Program-made: the position numbers and the translations under genes
Notes under the pieces: generated by a model
The model's input: only the letters and a program-made list of their open reading frames with translations
Told to the model about the DNA's origin: nothing
Databases searched by the model: none
Part shown: positions 32,422 through 43,759 of the stretch, one piece after another
Numbering within the stretch: the first letter of the stretch is position 1
How the letters are laid out: the number at the start of each line of letters is the position of its first letter
NCBI GenBank assembly: GCA_903772945.1
Contig: CAICTM010000024.1
Location: forward strand, 116,240 to 180,239
Length of the DNA: 64,000 nucleotides
DNA from: Seminavis robusta
Lineage: Eukaryota; Bacillariophyta; Bacillariophyceae; Naviculales; Naviculaceae
Direction: 5' to 3'

Positions 32422-34402
32422 GAGTAAATAGAGCAGTAAATAGCTGGTAAAATAAAAATTTAATGTGGCTAGTTGGTCAAGAGTACACGTGAACCGCACC
32501 TGTACCGGTAGTCTACCAACCTGGTACAGGTGCAGTGCTCCAGATGTTGGTCGGCCGGTGGTCGGCGTGGTCTGCTGGTGGTCAGCTGGTACTAAGCGAA
32601 CCAAGACAGACCCAAGTCCTCCAGCTCTGATGTTCCAGTGTAAAGCAAGCAAGCAGGAGCCAAAAAGACTTAGTAGACTACAGGAGCTTGTATTGGAAGC
32701 TATTCGAAGTGGACACGTGGACTGCCTGTGCCCTCTTCAATTGAACTCGGAGAACAAACTTATTGCCCTTTCCGAACAAAAGTCTTTGGTTCCACATCTG
32801 CTTGGACACAGTGTCGTTAATCATTTATCTATCTACTGCCCATTATACGACTATCTTATTACTGCATGATTTATGACACATTTGCTACTCATGCTGAGTA
32901 CTTACTAGTAGTACTGATTACCGGTACTGAGTACTGGGTACACTGAGTACTCCGTAGTAGCTACCGGTATTGCCTTTATGATCTATCTATGAGGTTGCTG
33001 GCGGTACATGTACTGGAGCTCTAGATCTACGGGTACGCTAGTACATGTACTACTACGGCTCGGTACTTTAGTGGCTACCGCTAGCTACCCAGTACGGTAG
33101 TAGCCAGGTGGATTCGATTCCTCCATCACTCCAGTGGTACATGAGGTATGAGGTGTTATGAGGGAGCTTATGAGGGACACTGCGAAATGCGAACTCAATG
33201 AGAACAATGCCCCAGCCAGAACAGCGAAGGCTCTCAGAAAACGCTACTTTGAATAATTAATTTGTGTGGACCAAGATCCAAGAGTCTTAATATCCAGCAG
33301 CTCTTAATCCGTTTGGATGAGTTCATTCAAGGGATAAGAGGCTAACCCAAACACAGTTCAAGTACTGGTACAAAATGTCCCACTTTCATACTGCACTTCT
33401 ACATGAATTGGACATTATTTACTTTGACATGAAGGGACAACTTCAAGGTCCAATGTGTCTTAGTTGAACCAGTGTCTTAGCTACTGCATTTTGTACGGCA
33501 CTAGAAGCTTACGATGCAAGATGCTTCAATGGTGAACTGGTGAGATAGTGAAGTCCAGCGCTGTATGCAATATTCATATTTTCATGTTTCATGGATTCAT
33601 ATGATTGGTTTTCTCTTTTATTTTATAATTTTGCATTTCTAAGGACTCAATACTACTACATGTACTGTAGAATGTTTTCGTATATTAATCAGCACGTGGA
33701 CATCTTTTGGGTACCGGTACGGTACGAAGTACGAAGCTATTCTCTAATTTTAACATTAAATTTTGCCAGTTAATGGAACCTTTGAAAAGCGAGCTTTCTT
33801 CTTGGTCAGTGGCATTTTCTTCGCTGTGTCCGTGGCCATGACAAACTCAGTTCGGAAAGCAAGCTTCAGTATTCCAAGGTCGTAAATACATTCAACGAAT
33901 TGCTTTGTTTCTATAACACAATTAAAAAAGACTTCCGGGTGACTTGACAAAAGAAGGGTTCAGGCATAATGGAAACTGCCCTCGCTTCCTGGCTTCCTCA
34001 GCTCTTCCTTCCTACCCTCTGGCTTTGCGCTCTAGAATCTACGATCGACTTGACACTCAGCATTCCTACATTCACCTCATACTCACCGGTCTCACCGGTA
34101 ATAACTTCCGAAAAGAGATACATGTAGCTCTCTCGTACCTTTTATGATTCATCGGGAGCATCAATGCAACAAGATCGTTCCGCCTAACAAGCTCTAACGC
34201 CATTTATTTTTGTGCTCCTTCCTGTCCAAGAGAGCTCATTCTCTCCTTTTCAACTTACTTGGTGAGACAGTCTTTTCGAAAGGCTGATTTGTGGACAAGA
34301 AGCTTCACTGCTAATCTTTTACTGTATCCCTGGCTTAGATAACACCAACACACCAACGAGTGAAGAGGTTGTGGCCACAGCAAGTTGTTCCAGCAGGGAT
34401 AA

Positions 34403-35725
34403 ATGATCGAGACTATCGTTAAAGCCAGTTATAACGAGGGACTCAAGATGGATAGCAAAGGGAAAATCCCCTATGAGTTGCTCCTAAACAAGAAAGGGAG
34501 GGCCCGCCTTCCTGATAAACTAATGGATCACCTCAACAATGAAGAGCTTAATGAAGTGATTTGGTGGCTGCCTGATGGCGCCAGCTTTGCTATGGATTCC
34601 AAGACAGTACAGGAGAGCTTCTTGGATGTCCATTTCCGTGGAACCAAATTGACGTCCTTTATTCGATCTCTGAACCGGTGGTAAGCATTGTTATCAGCTG
34701 TGTGTATGTATTCTGGAGAGCCCAAGCCAAGTCGATGCCCCGTCTCAACTCTTCATCCTTGCTTGCTTTTGTCACATGCTACTGTGTTATTGAAAAGGGG
34801 CTTTCGAAGAGTGTTTTTTCATGCAATGCCTAGGAATGCCATTTGTTTCCAGAGCCCCAAGTTCAAAAAGGGTGAACCTCAGCTCCTGAAGGAAATGAAA
34901 TTGGCTCCCACTGGGAGTGGAGGTGCCAGCAAACCTCCATTCATTCCTGACCGGGGCCATATTGGTGCCTCTGCCAGTGCTGCAGCTGCCTCCTCTTCCA
35001 GCCAAGTTGATGTTCTCTTTGGCCAAGATATTGGAGCCCAATCAGGCATATCGGGGGTTGCTTCGCTGCCCGGCTCTTCTGTCGGTGCAACAGGTATGTG
35101 GCGAAGAAGCAGGGGTGATGATGATGTTGTCAGGTCAATCACTCGAGAGGACATGTCTCACATCATCACGGGTGAAATAGGATTATCATCACTTCAGAAT
35201 ATGAGCGGTGTTTTGGGTCACCAATCAAGAGGTGGGTTGGCCTCCCCGGGCCCATTAAACTTGTCATTGGGCGGTCACAATCATTTACAACAGCTCCAAA
35301 GCTCCTTGCAACCAAATGCCGGTGCTCCTGGTGCGGCCGGGAATCGGGATCAGGCACTACTGGCCGCGATGCAAAGGGGGGATCTTTTTAACCAACTCCA
35401 GATACAGCAACACCTGCAGCAGCAACAACAACAACACCACCAACAACAACAGCAGCAAAACCGAGATTTGCAATATGTGCAGAGTCTCTTCCCGCCGTCA
35501 GCGGCAACGGCGGCAGGAGCCGGTCTCCCGCAAGGGTTTCTTGCCTCTCAAGGACTGTCACAAGGAGGAGCACCCAGTAGCATCTATGCTGCTGCCGCCG
35601 CACGGCAGAGACAGTCGGAATTCAAACAAGCCGACGATCCACCAGGTAACAGGGAAGAAGAAGACCCTGATGCTGCTTTGCTGAGTCTGCTGAGGAGGCA
35701 GAACAACAACGGTCATGATCCATGA
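34403..35725 (+). CDS. HSF-type transcription factor, two exons
   Basis: Exons are 34403-34680 and 34798-35725, joined by a 117-bp GT-AG intron that splits the conserved Trp codon of NRWGFRR, giving 401 aa. Residues about 20-125 form a heat-shock-factor DNA-binding domain: PYELLLNKKGR, VIWWLPDGASFAMDSKTVQE, the recognition-helix region FRGTKLTSFIRSLNRWGFRR, then CFQSPKFKKGEPQLLKEMK. No clear heptad hydrophobic oligomerisation domain follows. The C-terminus is low-complexity, with a Gln-rich tract (QQHLQQQQQQHHQQQQQQN) and a terminal DDP-EEEDPDAALLSLL acidic patch that could act as activation domain (inference). HSFs are the largest transcription factor family in diatoms (established), so this need not be a heat-shock regulator. 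Confidence 0.9.
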
Positions 35726-36314
35726 ACAACAACGTGGGGAATTGCCCGCCAACGTGCCAGGAAGACGGGTTTCACAAAGGCGAAAGAGTTTCATGGACGC
35801 CTCCTGCGCACTTTTGTTCCACTACCACACACGATGACTGTAGATAAAACCTCGCTCTAGTGAGATCCCCTCCTCAATATCTTCACTTTCCTTCGTCGGG
35901 GTGCGGGCATGGGACCTGTCAAAACACAGCATTCTACCCGTACTAGCTAGTTGGAAGTCTTAGAAGCAACCCTGCTGGAATCGAGCGAGCAAACGCCAAC
36001 GTTTTTCATGTGTTCCCTGACGAAATACTGTACATGTTATATCCACCAAACATTCTTTCCTCGCTTCCCTTTGCCTTGTTCCAACTTGGAGAAACACGTT
36101 GAAGGTAAACAACAAAAGACAGGTTGCCCCGTGGCATTTTCTCAGCGTTGCTATTTGTAGTTTTTCACTGTCGACTCTTTCTTCCGCGTCGCTGTTGGCA
36201 ACAGATTCAATTTGATTCAAAGAACCCAACAGGCGGCAATGATGGCCTATCCGTCCACCCACCCAGCCGACATAAGAGTATCCCATCTCCTCGTGAGTGA
36301 ATTTCGAAACCACT
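35726..36314. other. Intergenic between convergent genes
   Basis: These 590 bp lie between the HSF stop and the GT8 stop. They hold both 3' UTRs. No gene or strong repeat is seen. Confidence 0.5.
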
Positions 36315-37454
36315 TTATAATTCTTCTTTCGTTGCCTTTTGTTTCTTTTCTTTTTTTGCCAACACTTTGTCGTAATAGTCATTCCATATTTTCTGCGGCA
36401 CCATGTACCGATTGTACCCTTCGGTGCCAGGTACCATGGACCCAAAATACGCGTGCCAATTGGGGTCATGGTACTGTTTGGCCAGCGCATGTGACATCCA
36501 CGGTTTGGTATCGGGATTTCCGGCAAAATCGTATACTTTGGCTTGTGACCAATCCATGGTTTTGCCATCGTCTGCCATGGGTCTAACGGCCTCTGTTTGT
36601 GCGACCAGGGTAAAGCGTGGCAGTGGTTTCCATTGCTGAATGACTTGATTCAGGAGCGTGATTTCTCCTTCTGCCAAGTACTGTTTGGATGCCAATTGAT
36701 GAAAATAGGATTGCACATGAGGCAATGGTTTGATGACGAAAAAAGCCGTGTAAAAGTTGCATTCCAAGAATTGTGGAGGATTGGTATCCCAGCATTCGGG
36801 GACACCGTGTGCTGCAAAATGGGCTTCACCAGTGTCTAGATAATCAAACACAAAATCGAAATTGTGTAGAGCAACACTGTCGGCATCCATGTATACGACG
36901 ACATCGTAGTCGACGAGTCCCCAGACGGCGAATTTGCTGCAAGTTCCCCAGTAACGATCCAATCCTTTGAGTGTTGGATTTTCTTGAATGAGTGTCTTGT
37001 GCTGCTCTGAAATTTGACATTCCGTGTAACTCCCATCGGCTTTGGTCAATTGTCGTGTTTCATCCCAGTACTCTTTCAATTCGGCAATCCGATCGGGAGT
37101 CATATCGGAACGAGGGTCATCTTCTGGACCAACCCACAGCAATACTCGATCGCCCTTGGCTTTTACAGCTTGGAGAGATTCTGCCAGAACGAGAGCGCCC
37201 GGAATGTACGTACTGGTTGTCACCAGTGTCACAATGGCCACCTTCTTTTCCTTGGATGAAGAACTTTCATCGTCCGAGGAGGCACCCGTTACTGCCAGCA
37301 GACAGCCAAATGCCAGGATCAAGCCCACAAGGAACCGATGCTTGAATCCTGGAGGTCCCCTGCCATGTTGGGGTCTTCTGGAGTGGCCTTGTAGAGCACA
37401 GGAGGGCATACTGAGAACCAAGGAAGTACCGGTACTGTAAGAAGTGCTGCACAT
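36315..37454 (-). CDS. GT8 glycosyltransferase (glycogenin-like), type II membrane protein
   Basis: The ATG at 37454 gives 379 aa; the next ATG at 37409 gives 364 aa and is also credible, since it directly precedes basic residues (GHSRRPQHGR) and the hydrophobic anchor FLVGLILAFGCLLAVTGAS. The frame is open upstream to 37556 without an ATG. The GT8 fold is visible: KKVAIVTLVTTSTYIPGALV at the start of the domain, KFAVWGLVDYDVVVYMDADS with the DxD metal/nucleotide-sugar motif, then ECWDTNPPQFLECNFYTAFF and a GEITLLNQVIQQW stretch. Family members transfer glucose, galactose or xylose from UDP-sugars; the acceptor cannot be told. With the N-terminal anchor it should face the Golgi or ER lumen (inference). 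The C-terminus is Lys-rich, ending KKEKKQKATKEEL. Confidence 0.87.
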   Translation of the reverse strand: MCSTSYSTGTSLVLSMPSCALQGHSRRPQHGRGPPGFKHRFLVGLILAFGCLLAVTGASSDDESSSSKEKKVAIVTLVTTSTYIPGALVLAESLQAVKAKGDRVLLWVGPEDDPRSDMTPDRIAELKEYWDETRQLTKADGSYTECQISEQHKTLIQENPTLKGLDRYWGTCSKFAVWGLVDYDVVVYMDADSVALHNFDFVFDYLDTGEAHFAAHGVPECWDTNPPQFLECNFYTAFFVIKPLPHVQSYFHQLASKQYLAEGEITLLNQVIQQWKPLPRFTLVAQTEAVRPMADDGKTMDWSQAKVYDFAGNPDTKPWMSHALAKQYHDPNWHAYFGSMVPGTEGYNRYMVPQKIWNDYYDKVLAKKEKKQKATKEEL

Positions 37455-37662
37455 CAACAACAAGGCAGGACAGCCACAAGCCGCAACAGCAGCAACAATA
37501 ACGGTGATGAGGAGAAAAAGTGAGACGAAGCGAGAAATGTCTGTGTGACTCGTCACTCAGTCGAGTCACTCCCCGAGCGAGCGAGCACATCATTGAAAGA
37601 GTAAGGTTAGAGCTAAACATCAATTGGATCTTCGCGTTATAGTTGTTCCTCTTCGGACAACA
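37455..37662. promoter_or_regulatory. Divergent promoter between GT8 and C69 dipeptidase genes
   Basis: Only 208 bp separate the two start codons (253 bp with the alternative GT8 start), so both promoters share this interval. The two secretory-pathway proteins may be co-expressed (inference). GCGAGCGAGC is seen near 37577; no named element is recognised. Confidence 0.5.
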
Positions 37663-39576
37663 ATGACCATGAAGATGATGATGTATCCAGGTCGTCTATT
37701 GTGGCGAAAGCCGTCCTCTCCTGCTAGTGCCAGTGCAACGGGTCTGGTTGCTGTTGCCTTGTTTATACTAGCAAGTAGTAGTACATCGAACGCCTGTACT
37801 GTCTTTATTGTGGGCAAGGATGCCACAACCGATGGATCCGTCTTGGTGACGCATTCCAACGATGGAGAGTTTGATACGGATCCTCGATTGGTCAAGGTCC
37901 CTGCACAAGATCATGATGATGGGGCCAGCATGCGACCAGTCTTTTTCTCTCCCGAAAGCTATCCTCGTTACGTGGGTCAAGATCGCGGTGTCCCCGAGTA
38001 TTCCCCACAAGAAAACCAACAACAAAAACCGTTTAAACCCATTGGATTCATTCCTCAGGTCCCTCACACGTTTGCCTATCTCGAAGACACATACGGAGCC
38101 GTCAATGAGCATCAAGTGGGGATTGGAGAATCGACTTGCAGTGGTGTCTTTGGAGCCGTGCCCTTGGGAGCTCCCAATGGAACGGCGCTCCTTAGCGTCG
38201 ACGCGTTGACGCAAATTGCCATGGAACGAGCCACCACGGCACGACAGGTGGTGGAACTCATGGGACAATTGGCCGAACAATACGGATTCTACGGTGCTGG
38301 AGAATTCGAAGGCACATCGGAAAGTTTGGGCGTTACCGATCCAAACGAAGCTTGGATTTTTCACATTTTACCGGATCCCACTGGGAAATCTGCCATTTGG
38401 GCGGCACAAAAGATACCCAGCAACAGCTTTGCGGTACTGGCCAATATGTTTGTGTTGAGGGAACTGGATCCAAACGATAAAGACAACTTTCTCATGAGTG
38501 ATTCCGTTCACAGCGTCGCGCAAGACTATGGCTGGTGGCATCCTACCGACGGAACCTTGTTGGATTTTACCAAGGTCTACAGTGACGGGGAATACGCTCA
38601 CAAATTCTACAGTGGAAGACGCATGTGGGGTGGTTTTCATCTGGCTTGTGAATCGCAACAATACCCCAGTGACTACAAGGACCTGCAGTCGGATCCGGTC
38701 TACCCTCTCTACTGCACACCGGATCACAAAATCAGCAGTGCGGATCTTTTTCGATACCACCGATACACCTACCAGAACACTGCATTTGATCTGGGAGCCG
38801 AAGGAAACTTGGCAGCTGGTCCGTTTGGCTCTCCTGATCGATGGAAAGCAGGCCCCGGCGAAGCTGCCGTAGGAGGTAACTGGGAACGACCAATTGGACT
38901 CTATCGGACATCCGACACCTATGTCGTTGCATCGCATGCAGACTGGAATTTGGGAGCCGTCTTGTGGTTTGGACCGGCCTCGGCACTCGCAACTGTCTTT
39001 ACACCATTCATAGTGGCACTGGCAGATGTACCGGCGTCCTTTCGAAGCGGCCATCATGCCGAATTCAGCCGGGCGTCCGCCTTTTGGGCAGCCTGTGTCG
39101 CGCACAATGTTGCCAATCTCAAGTGGAACTACGCCATTCAGGATGTTACAAAGCGACAAAATGAGTTGGAAGGAGCATCCATTCGAATGGTGCGAGCGCA
39201 AGAACAAGATTACCAAAAGAACCACAATTTGACTGCTGCTCAGGAAGCATACGATCAAAACATCCAGGCCATTGTGACGTCTTTGTGGTCTCTCTCGGAC
39301 GAGATCTTGTTCAAGTATGCTAGCGGATTCGTCAATGAGCCAGGCACAGACAAGGGAATGTCTCAAATGGTGGGATACCCTGCTTGGTGGTTGAAGGAAG
39401 TTGGATTTGCACAAGGTCCACCACCGCCGCCTACAAAACCAAAGTGTTGTCATCCTCCCAAGCAAGACGACCATCACACCAGTAACCATGAAACAATGGA
39501 GGAAGGCCCGGCTCTTCTCACCGGAAAGGCTGCCATGAAAAACTATTTGAGAAACTTCGACGACAGCGTTGCATAA
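37663..39576 (+). CDS. Secreted peptidase family C69 (dipeptidase-type Ntn hydrolase)
   Basis: The start is the ATG at 37663; the open frame from 37624 has no ATG. This gives 637 aa. A signal peptide (GLVAVALFILASSSTSNA) ends immediately before Cys-Thr-Val-Phe; in C69/secernin-type Ntn hydrolases the mature N-terminal Cys is the nucleophile, so cleavage here would produce the active enzyme (family knowledge). Conserved blocks follow: TDGSVLVTHSNDGEFDTDPR, TYGAVNEHQVGIGESTCSG, DPNEAWIFHILPDPTGKSAIW, ANMFVLRELD. Family members are dipeptidases with broad specificity. A longer C-terminal half and a His/Pro-rich tail (PPPPPTKPKCCHPPKQDDHH) are present. Secretion or vacuolar location is inferred. 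Confidence 0.9.
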   Translation: MTMKMMMYPGRLLWRKPSSPASASATGLVAVALFILASSSTSNACTVFIVGKDATTDGSVLVTHSNDGEFDTDPRLVKVPAQDHDDGASMRPVFFSPESYPRYVGQDRGVPEYSPQENQQQKPFKPIGFIPQVPHTFAYLEDTYGAVNEHQVGIGESTCSGVFGAVPLGAPNGTALLSVDALTQIAMERATTARQVVELMGQLAEQYGFYGAGEFEGTSESLGVTDPNEAWIFHILPDPTGKSAIWAAQKIPSNSFAVLANMFVLRELDPNDKDNFLMSDSVHSVAQDYGWWHPTDGTLLDFTKVYSDGEYAHKFYSGRRMWGGFHLACESQQYPSDYKDLQSDPVYPLYCTPDHKISSADLFRYHRYTYQNTAFDLGAEGNLAAGPFGSPDRWKAGPGEAAVGGNWERPIGLYRTSDTYVVASHADWNLGAVLWFGPASALATVFTPFIVALADVPASFRSGHHAEFSRASAFWAACVAHNVANLKWNYAIQDVTKRQNELEGASIRMVRAQEQDYQKNHNLTAAQEAYDQNIQAIVTSLWSLSDEILFKYASGFVNEPGTDKGMSQMVGYPAWWLKEVGFAQGPPPPPTKPKCCHPPKQDDHHTSNHETMEEGPALLTGKAAMKNYLRNFDDSVA

Positions 39577-40627
39577 GCTTCGTCATGTGTCCCCTACAGC
39601 ATCGTAAAAGAATTCAAATAGAGATCCTGGTCGTGAACTTTGTCGTAAGGCTTGTTTCGATTCTGGGCTTCTTGTACGTACAGATACAAAGACAAGGCAG
39701 CAAGATGACCCAACTAGAAAATCGAATACTGTTACTTACTATAGTTGTCCTCTCACCGACCGCCTACAGTAGCACATCCCTAAATCTGGGGCCTGACGAG
39801 GCTGGAACACCTCAGACTCTATGCCAGGAACGTGGACTGTCTTCTCGCTCAGTGGGGGGTTTAAGTTGACATTTGTTTGCGTATGCGACACCGGACACCG
39901 AAGAACGCTGTGCAAAATTCTTCGCGAGTGACTGAATACCAGTCTTCGTCTCTGCGACCTCGGACGTGAAAGCATGAAGACGGATTCGATTGCTCCCTCA
40001 AACACAGGTCAAGCAAGCTCTCTTACTCTGCCCCACGACTGTAGGGACAGGCGGATGCAACATGCAGCGCACTCCAACCAAGCTAGAACGAGAACGGATC
40101 CTACTCGCGAGCGCTTCTTTACCGAGCGATAGTTTGCTAAAATTAGCTCTGCAAGGGAATCCTGTCCGCTCTTGAGATCCTCACTCTTTGCTTTCACCAT
40201 GTGCAGCGGCAGCTCGATCACCGGTCAGAGGGGCGAACCTTGATGGTTTGCTTTGCCGGTTTTTCGGTCACACATGCAACCAGTAATTCTAAGAGCAGCG
40301 TCAAAATGTGCTCCATATGCTTCAATTCAGATCTGAAAATGTTTAAGAGACGGTAAACAATGATCACTCCCGCTGGTTCCGAACTTGAGGATTTAACCTA
40401 GCAGGTGTATGCCTTGTCGGAGCCAAAGACGAGTATCCTGCTAGTAGCAAGTCAGACTCCTCCAAGCAGCTTTTGTGATCCCGTCAAACCAACAGCACAG
40501 GAGCTAACCCACTGGTCAGGAAAGGTAACCACTAACTAGCCAGAGACACAACAGCAGGCAATGTGGAAGTGCCACTCGGTTGCCGTTTGCTCACAAATCG
40601 ACAGTTTGCGGAGTGCATAGAGGCAAC
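39577..40627. other. Intergenic, 1 kb
   Basis: No supported gene. Short ORFs on both strands (39585-39869 plus, 40009-40221 minus) lack protein-like composition. No notable repeat is seen. Confidence 0.5.
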
Positions 40628-41521
40628 ATGAACAATCCAAACAGTAAATTGAACCTCAGCTTCTCGCAACTCTTTCATGCCCCATCGGTCACTTTTCCAG
40701 TTTTTGGAAAAGTGCCCGAGGATACCCCCACAAATCTGAAAGAAGAAGATCAAGTTGGTCGCAAAGGGAAGCGATCAAAACTTCCCTCGATGAAATCAAA
40801 GTCCCGGAGCAGCACCAGTCAGCGCCGAAGCAACAGTCGCTTGAATGATTTGTCCAATTCAGATAGGTCAATTGGCACCCCGAGCACCACAATGGAACCC
40901 AACTCTTCTTCCTCCTCGTTTTCCCTCGAAAAGGATGACTTGATTGGAGATGGTGGTAGCAGGATCAGCCACTTTCATCAACAAAAGAAGAACTTTGACA
41001 AGATCAAAGAGCAGGTTCGCCGAGTGAGCACAAACAATCTGTCAACGGCGGACCTTGAACGAACCCCGCGAAGATCAAGGATTCGGCGGAGTCTCTCTGC
41101 GGGAGAAAACCTGTCAGAGTTGCAAAATGCCACGAAACCTCCGAGGCACGGCCGCAGTCGAATGGCGGCGCCAAAGAGTCCTGCCGAACCTCCATCGTTT
41201 CGTCGAACTGTCTCTGATCGCCGTAACTACAGCAGGAGAACCAAGTCAAAGGGGGCATCACCGCCCTCCGTTGTGGGCGGACCACAGGACAGCTGGAGGA
41301 GTGAAAGCAGTAACAAAAACACAGCATCCACCTGGTCAGGTGGACACACGGCCGAAACATGGACATGCAACTGTGGGTTCGTCCTGAAGGAGCGCATGCA
41401 ATACTGCGGAATGTGTGGAGCAAAGAAACACTGGACCTGCGATCTTTGCAGTTTTGACGAGAATTTGAATATCTTTTGCTACTGTGGCGGATGTGGAACA
41501 GCGAGATGTGAGTGCCAGTAG
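40628..41521 (+). CDS. Zinc-ribbon family member A: disordered SR-rich protein with paired C4 zinc ribbons
   Basis: A 297-aa single-exon protein from the ATG at 40628. Residues 1-240 are Ser/Arg/Lys-rich and disordered (SKSRSSTSQRRSNSRLNDLS; RSRIRRSLSAGENLSELQ). The C-terminal 55 residues hold two Cys4 modules. The first has W-T-C-N-C-G, then 10 residues, then C-G-M-C-G. The second has W-T-C-D-L-C, then F-D-E-N, then F-C-Y-C-G-G-C-G. The second fits the RanBP2-type pattern W-x-C-x2-C-x4-N-x6-C-x2-C; the first is a variant with CxC. RanBP2 ribbons bind ubiquitin or single-stranded RNA in known proteins; which applies here is unknown. Two related genes and two degenerate copies lie within 16 kb. 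Confidence 0.85.
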   Translation: MNNPNSKLNLSFSQLFHAPSVTFPVFGKVPEDTPTNLKEEDQVGRKGKRSKLPSMKSKSRSSTSQRRSNSRLNDLSNSDRSIGTPSTTMEPNSSSSSFSLEKDDLIGDGGSRISHFHQQKKNFDKIKEQVRRVSTNNLSTADLERTPRRSRIRRSLSAGENLSELQNATKPPRHGRSRMAAPKSPAEPPSFRRTVSDRRNYSRRTKSKGASPPSVVGGPQDSWRSESSNKNTASTWSGGHTAETWTCNCGFVLKERMQYCGMCGAKKHWTCDLCSFDENLNIFCYCGGCGTARCECQ

Positions 41522-41936
41522 CTTTTGAAGCGAAGTCTCTATGCAAACGGTGCGGTGTATAGTGTATACTTGAGTTCAATCAGAGAGTAAAACAGCTTTG
41601 AGAGCAACCTAGCTACGACTGTACTGTAGCTAGTTCACAAGTGTCACCACCGCGTACGCAAGAGTTCGGTGTCTACCGGTAGCTAGTGATGTAGAGGATA
41701 TCACTGCAGTCATACTTCAGCTATCTGATGACCCTTATTACTCATATTCCAGTGTAGCAATGGCAACAGAGTATGGCTCGGCATCCTCAGCTCTTCAGTT
41801 GTGCAGGTTGATGCTGTAGGCTATGTTGACACATCCCTCCCTCCTGATCGTGAGGACCCATGCATCCACCACAAAGTGGAAATTCCAGAATAGATATTCT
41901 CTCTGCAATCTGTTCCACATCAAAGTGAAGGTCTAG
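41522..41936. other. Intergenic, no gene seen
   Basis: These 415 bp lie between the zinc-ribbon gene A stop and its degenerate relative on the other strand. TACCGGTAGCTAG lies near 41674. Nothing else is seen. Confidence 0.5.
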
Positions 41937-42310
41937 TTCATTTCACAACCGCAAGCACAGGTCCAACGATCATTGGGACCATGGACATGAGCACGGCCCT
42001 TGTTTGTAGGCTTCTTGCTTTTCCTCTCTTCTTGACTATCACTGGTGTTTGCTTGATTGGAGGGATATGGATGTGTGGATGTGATCATGCTCCTTCTGTG
42101 TAGGCTTCTTGCTTGCACGTCTCTTGTATGATCCGGCCCATATCTTCAGGCTTGATCTAGACCTTGCTTTCCTTCCATCATCTGATACTTTCACCAATAT
42201 TCTGTCTGATCCTGGTGCCTGCAGAACAACCTTCCTTAGTTGAGCTGCTGTCTTCAGGTTTCTTGGAGTTTGTAATGGTCTTGTGAAGACTTTTGTTTGT
42301 GTCATCTGAT
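41937..42310 (-). pseudogene. Degenerate zinc-ribbon family fragment, copy 1
   Basis: Reading the minus strand, Lys/Ser/Arg-rich text in shifting frames (SLHKTITNSKKPEDSS; KARSRSSLKIWAGSYKRRAS; SQEERKSKKPTNKG) ends in RWTCACGCEMN then a stop at 41937. The W-T-C-x-C-G start of the first zinc ribbon is retained but the rest of both ribbons is missing. The frame changes at least twice. The same block occurs at 49877-50285 with clear nucleotide similarity. A minus-strand open frame at 42320-42877 upstream has weak composition and may or may not be its 5' part. Confidence 0.6.
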
Positions 42311-42877
42311 GGGGTACCACTAGCACCGTTGTTGCGTGCTATGCCTTTCAGTTCCCTGCTGGCCTTGAATCGTTGAGAAATCCTGCGTGTCGGTGATGCA
42401 TTCTCCTCGACTCGACAATGTGAGTTTGGAGAAGTGTTCTCCTCCGAGGAATATCCAGAGAGACAGACCATTTGACTTGCTCGTGCCTGGTGGGGATTGT
42501 ATGGTACAGATACGTCTAATATATATCTTTGTGGCCGTCAACCAACAGCTCCTCATCCAGGCTTTACCCGTACCGGTACCTGGTGTCGTACCGGTATAAC
42601 CCCTCTGGCTCAATAGTGGTAAGCTGCTACTAGTATGAACACCATAGTGGGACGATGGCTCGAAGATCTCCTCGATCTCATCGATCTCATCGCAAAGAAA
42701 TCCAACGCTTTTGGGGGTTGCAGTGCTTTTGTGTGGAATGTCTGAAGGCGGGTCCGAGCAACCTGCAATACCCGTGGATTCACTTGCGTGGAACGACGAC
42801 TCCAGGGCATGGTATGAGCGTGCACAAAACTCAGAAATGTCGACGAGACCATAGGAAGATCTGTGCGGGCAGGGCAT

Positions 42878-43751
42878 CCCGAACTAGATCTTCTCCAAAG
42901 TATGTCGTGCAACCATGACGTTGGGACCGTCCTTTCGAACCTACCGGTAGTCACCACACCCTAACACCCGCCAGACCAGCTCCAGGATACACACCGGTAC
43001 CAGTACGGTAGAGGAAGCAGGCTCGCTACGAGCAGCAAGCGAAAGGATCAGGAACGACCCAAGTTGAACTGTGCTGTAGTCGTTCGGCCTTCATTTCCTT
43101 CGATCCTCCTGATGTTTCCGCCAGTGCAGTGTGATTCGATTCTTCTTCATGCTGCCCAACCAGCCCACTCCCGCGGTGGAAGCTTCGACCTCGTTTTACA
43201 GGTTCATGACAGACATGGAATTCGGACAAACGAGCGAGCTGCTTACAAGACTGCTGTAAATTGTCAGTTCTTCTGAACTCAAGTAATCATAGCTTCGGTA
43301 CCCCGCGCATCATCGCTGATTAATGTTGTGCATCAGAATCTGAAAGGGCGGATAGTATGCGCATTGAGGGTTTTTGCTGCGACAGCGGGAGGGTCAAATA
43401 GCTTCGGGCAGAACAAAGGAAGCACTGAAGCTGAATTGGCCGGCAAGCTCCGTCTCCGGCCAGAAGCTATCGATGGGTTGGTCATGGGACGTGTCGGACG
43501 TGTCTGCCCCATCGTTGGTACCGTACCGTACTGGAACACTGGAACAGTGGTCCATTTCTCCAACGTAGCTCTTCGGATTGGGGAGTAAAAGTCACTTGAA
43601 GAGACGACTTCTGATCCAATCAACATCGAATCAGCATTGACGTGTGTGGCTCTAATTCATCGCGTGAGGGTTCCAGTGAGACTTTAAGGAGCTGGTTCCT
43701 ATTCCACTCTCTTGTCCACCGACACTGGCTAGCTAGCTTAGCTAGCTAGAA
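42878..43751. other. Intergenic, no gene supported
   Basis: About 870 bp without a convincing ORF. It has TACCGGTA and GGTACC words near 42943-43008 and 43518-43530, and a TGGCTAGCTAGC-rich run (43725-43749) immediately left of the element at 43760. Confidence 0.45.
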
Positions 43752-43759
43752 AGAGCTTA

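Larger units (their letters stand above)
31229..34402. other. Gene-poor 3.2-kb intergenic region
   Basis: No gene is supported. It holds a GCTG/GCTA run at 31275-31342, two copies of a 300-bp repeat (31691-31956 and 32097-32421), and clusters of TACCGGTA and AGTACT words at 32880-33110. ORFs such as 32465-32869 (plus) have no protein-like composition. Confidence 0.55.

Noticed and set aside
38368-39489. Minus-strand 373-aa ORF
   Set aside because: Lies wholly antisense to the C69 dipeptidase; no domain resemblance.
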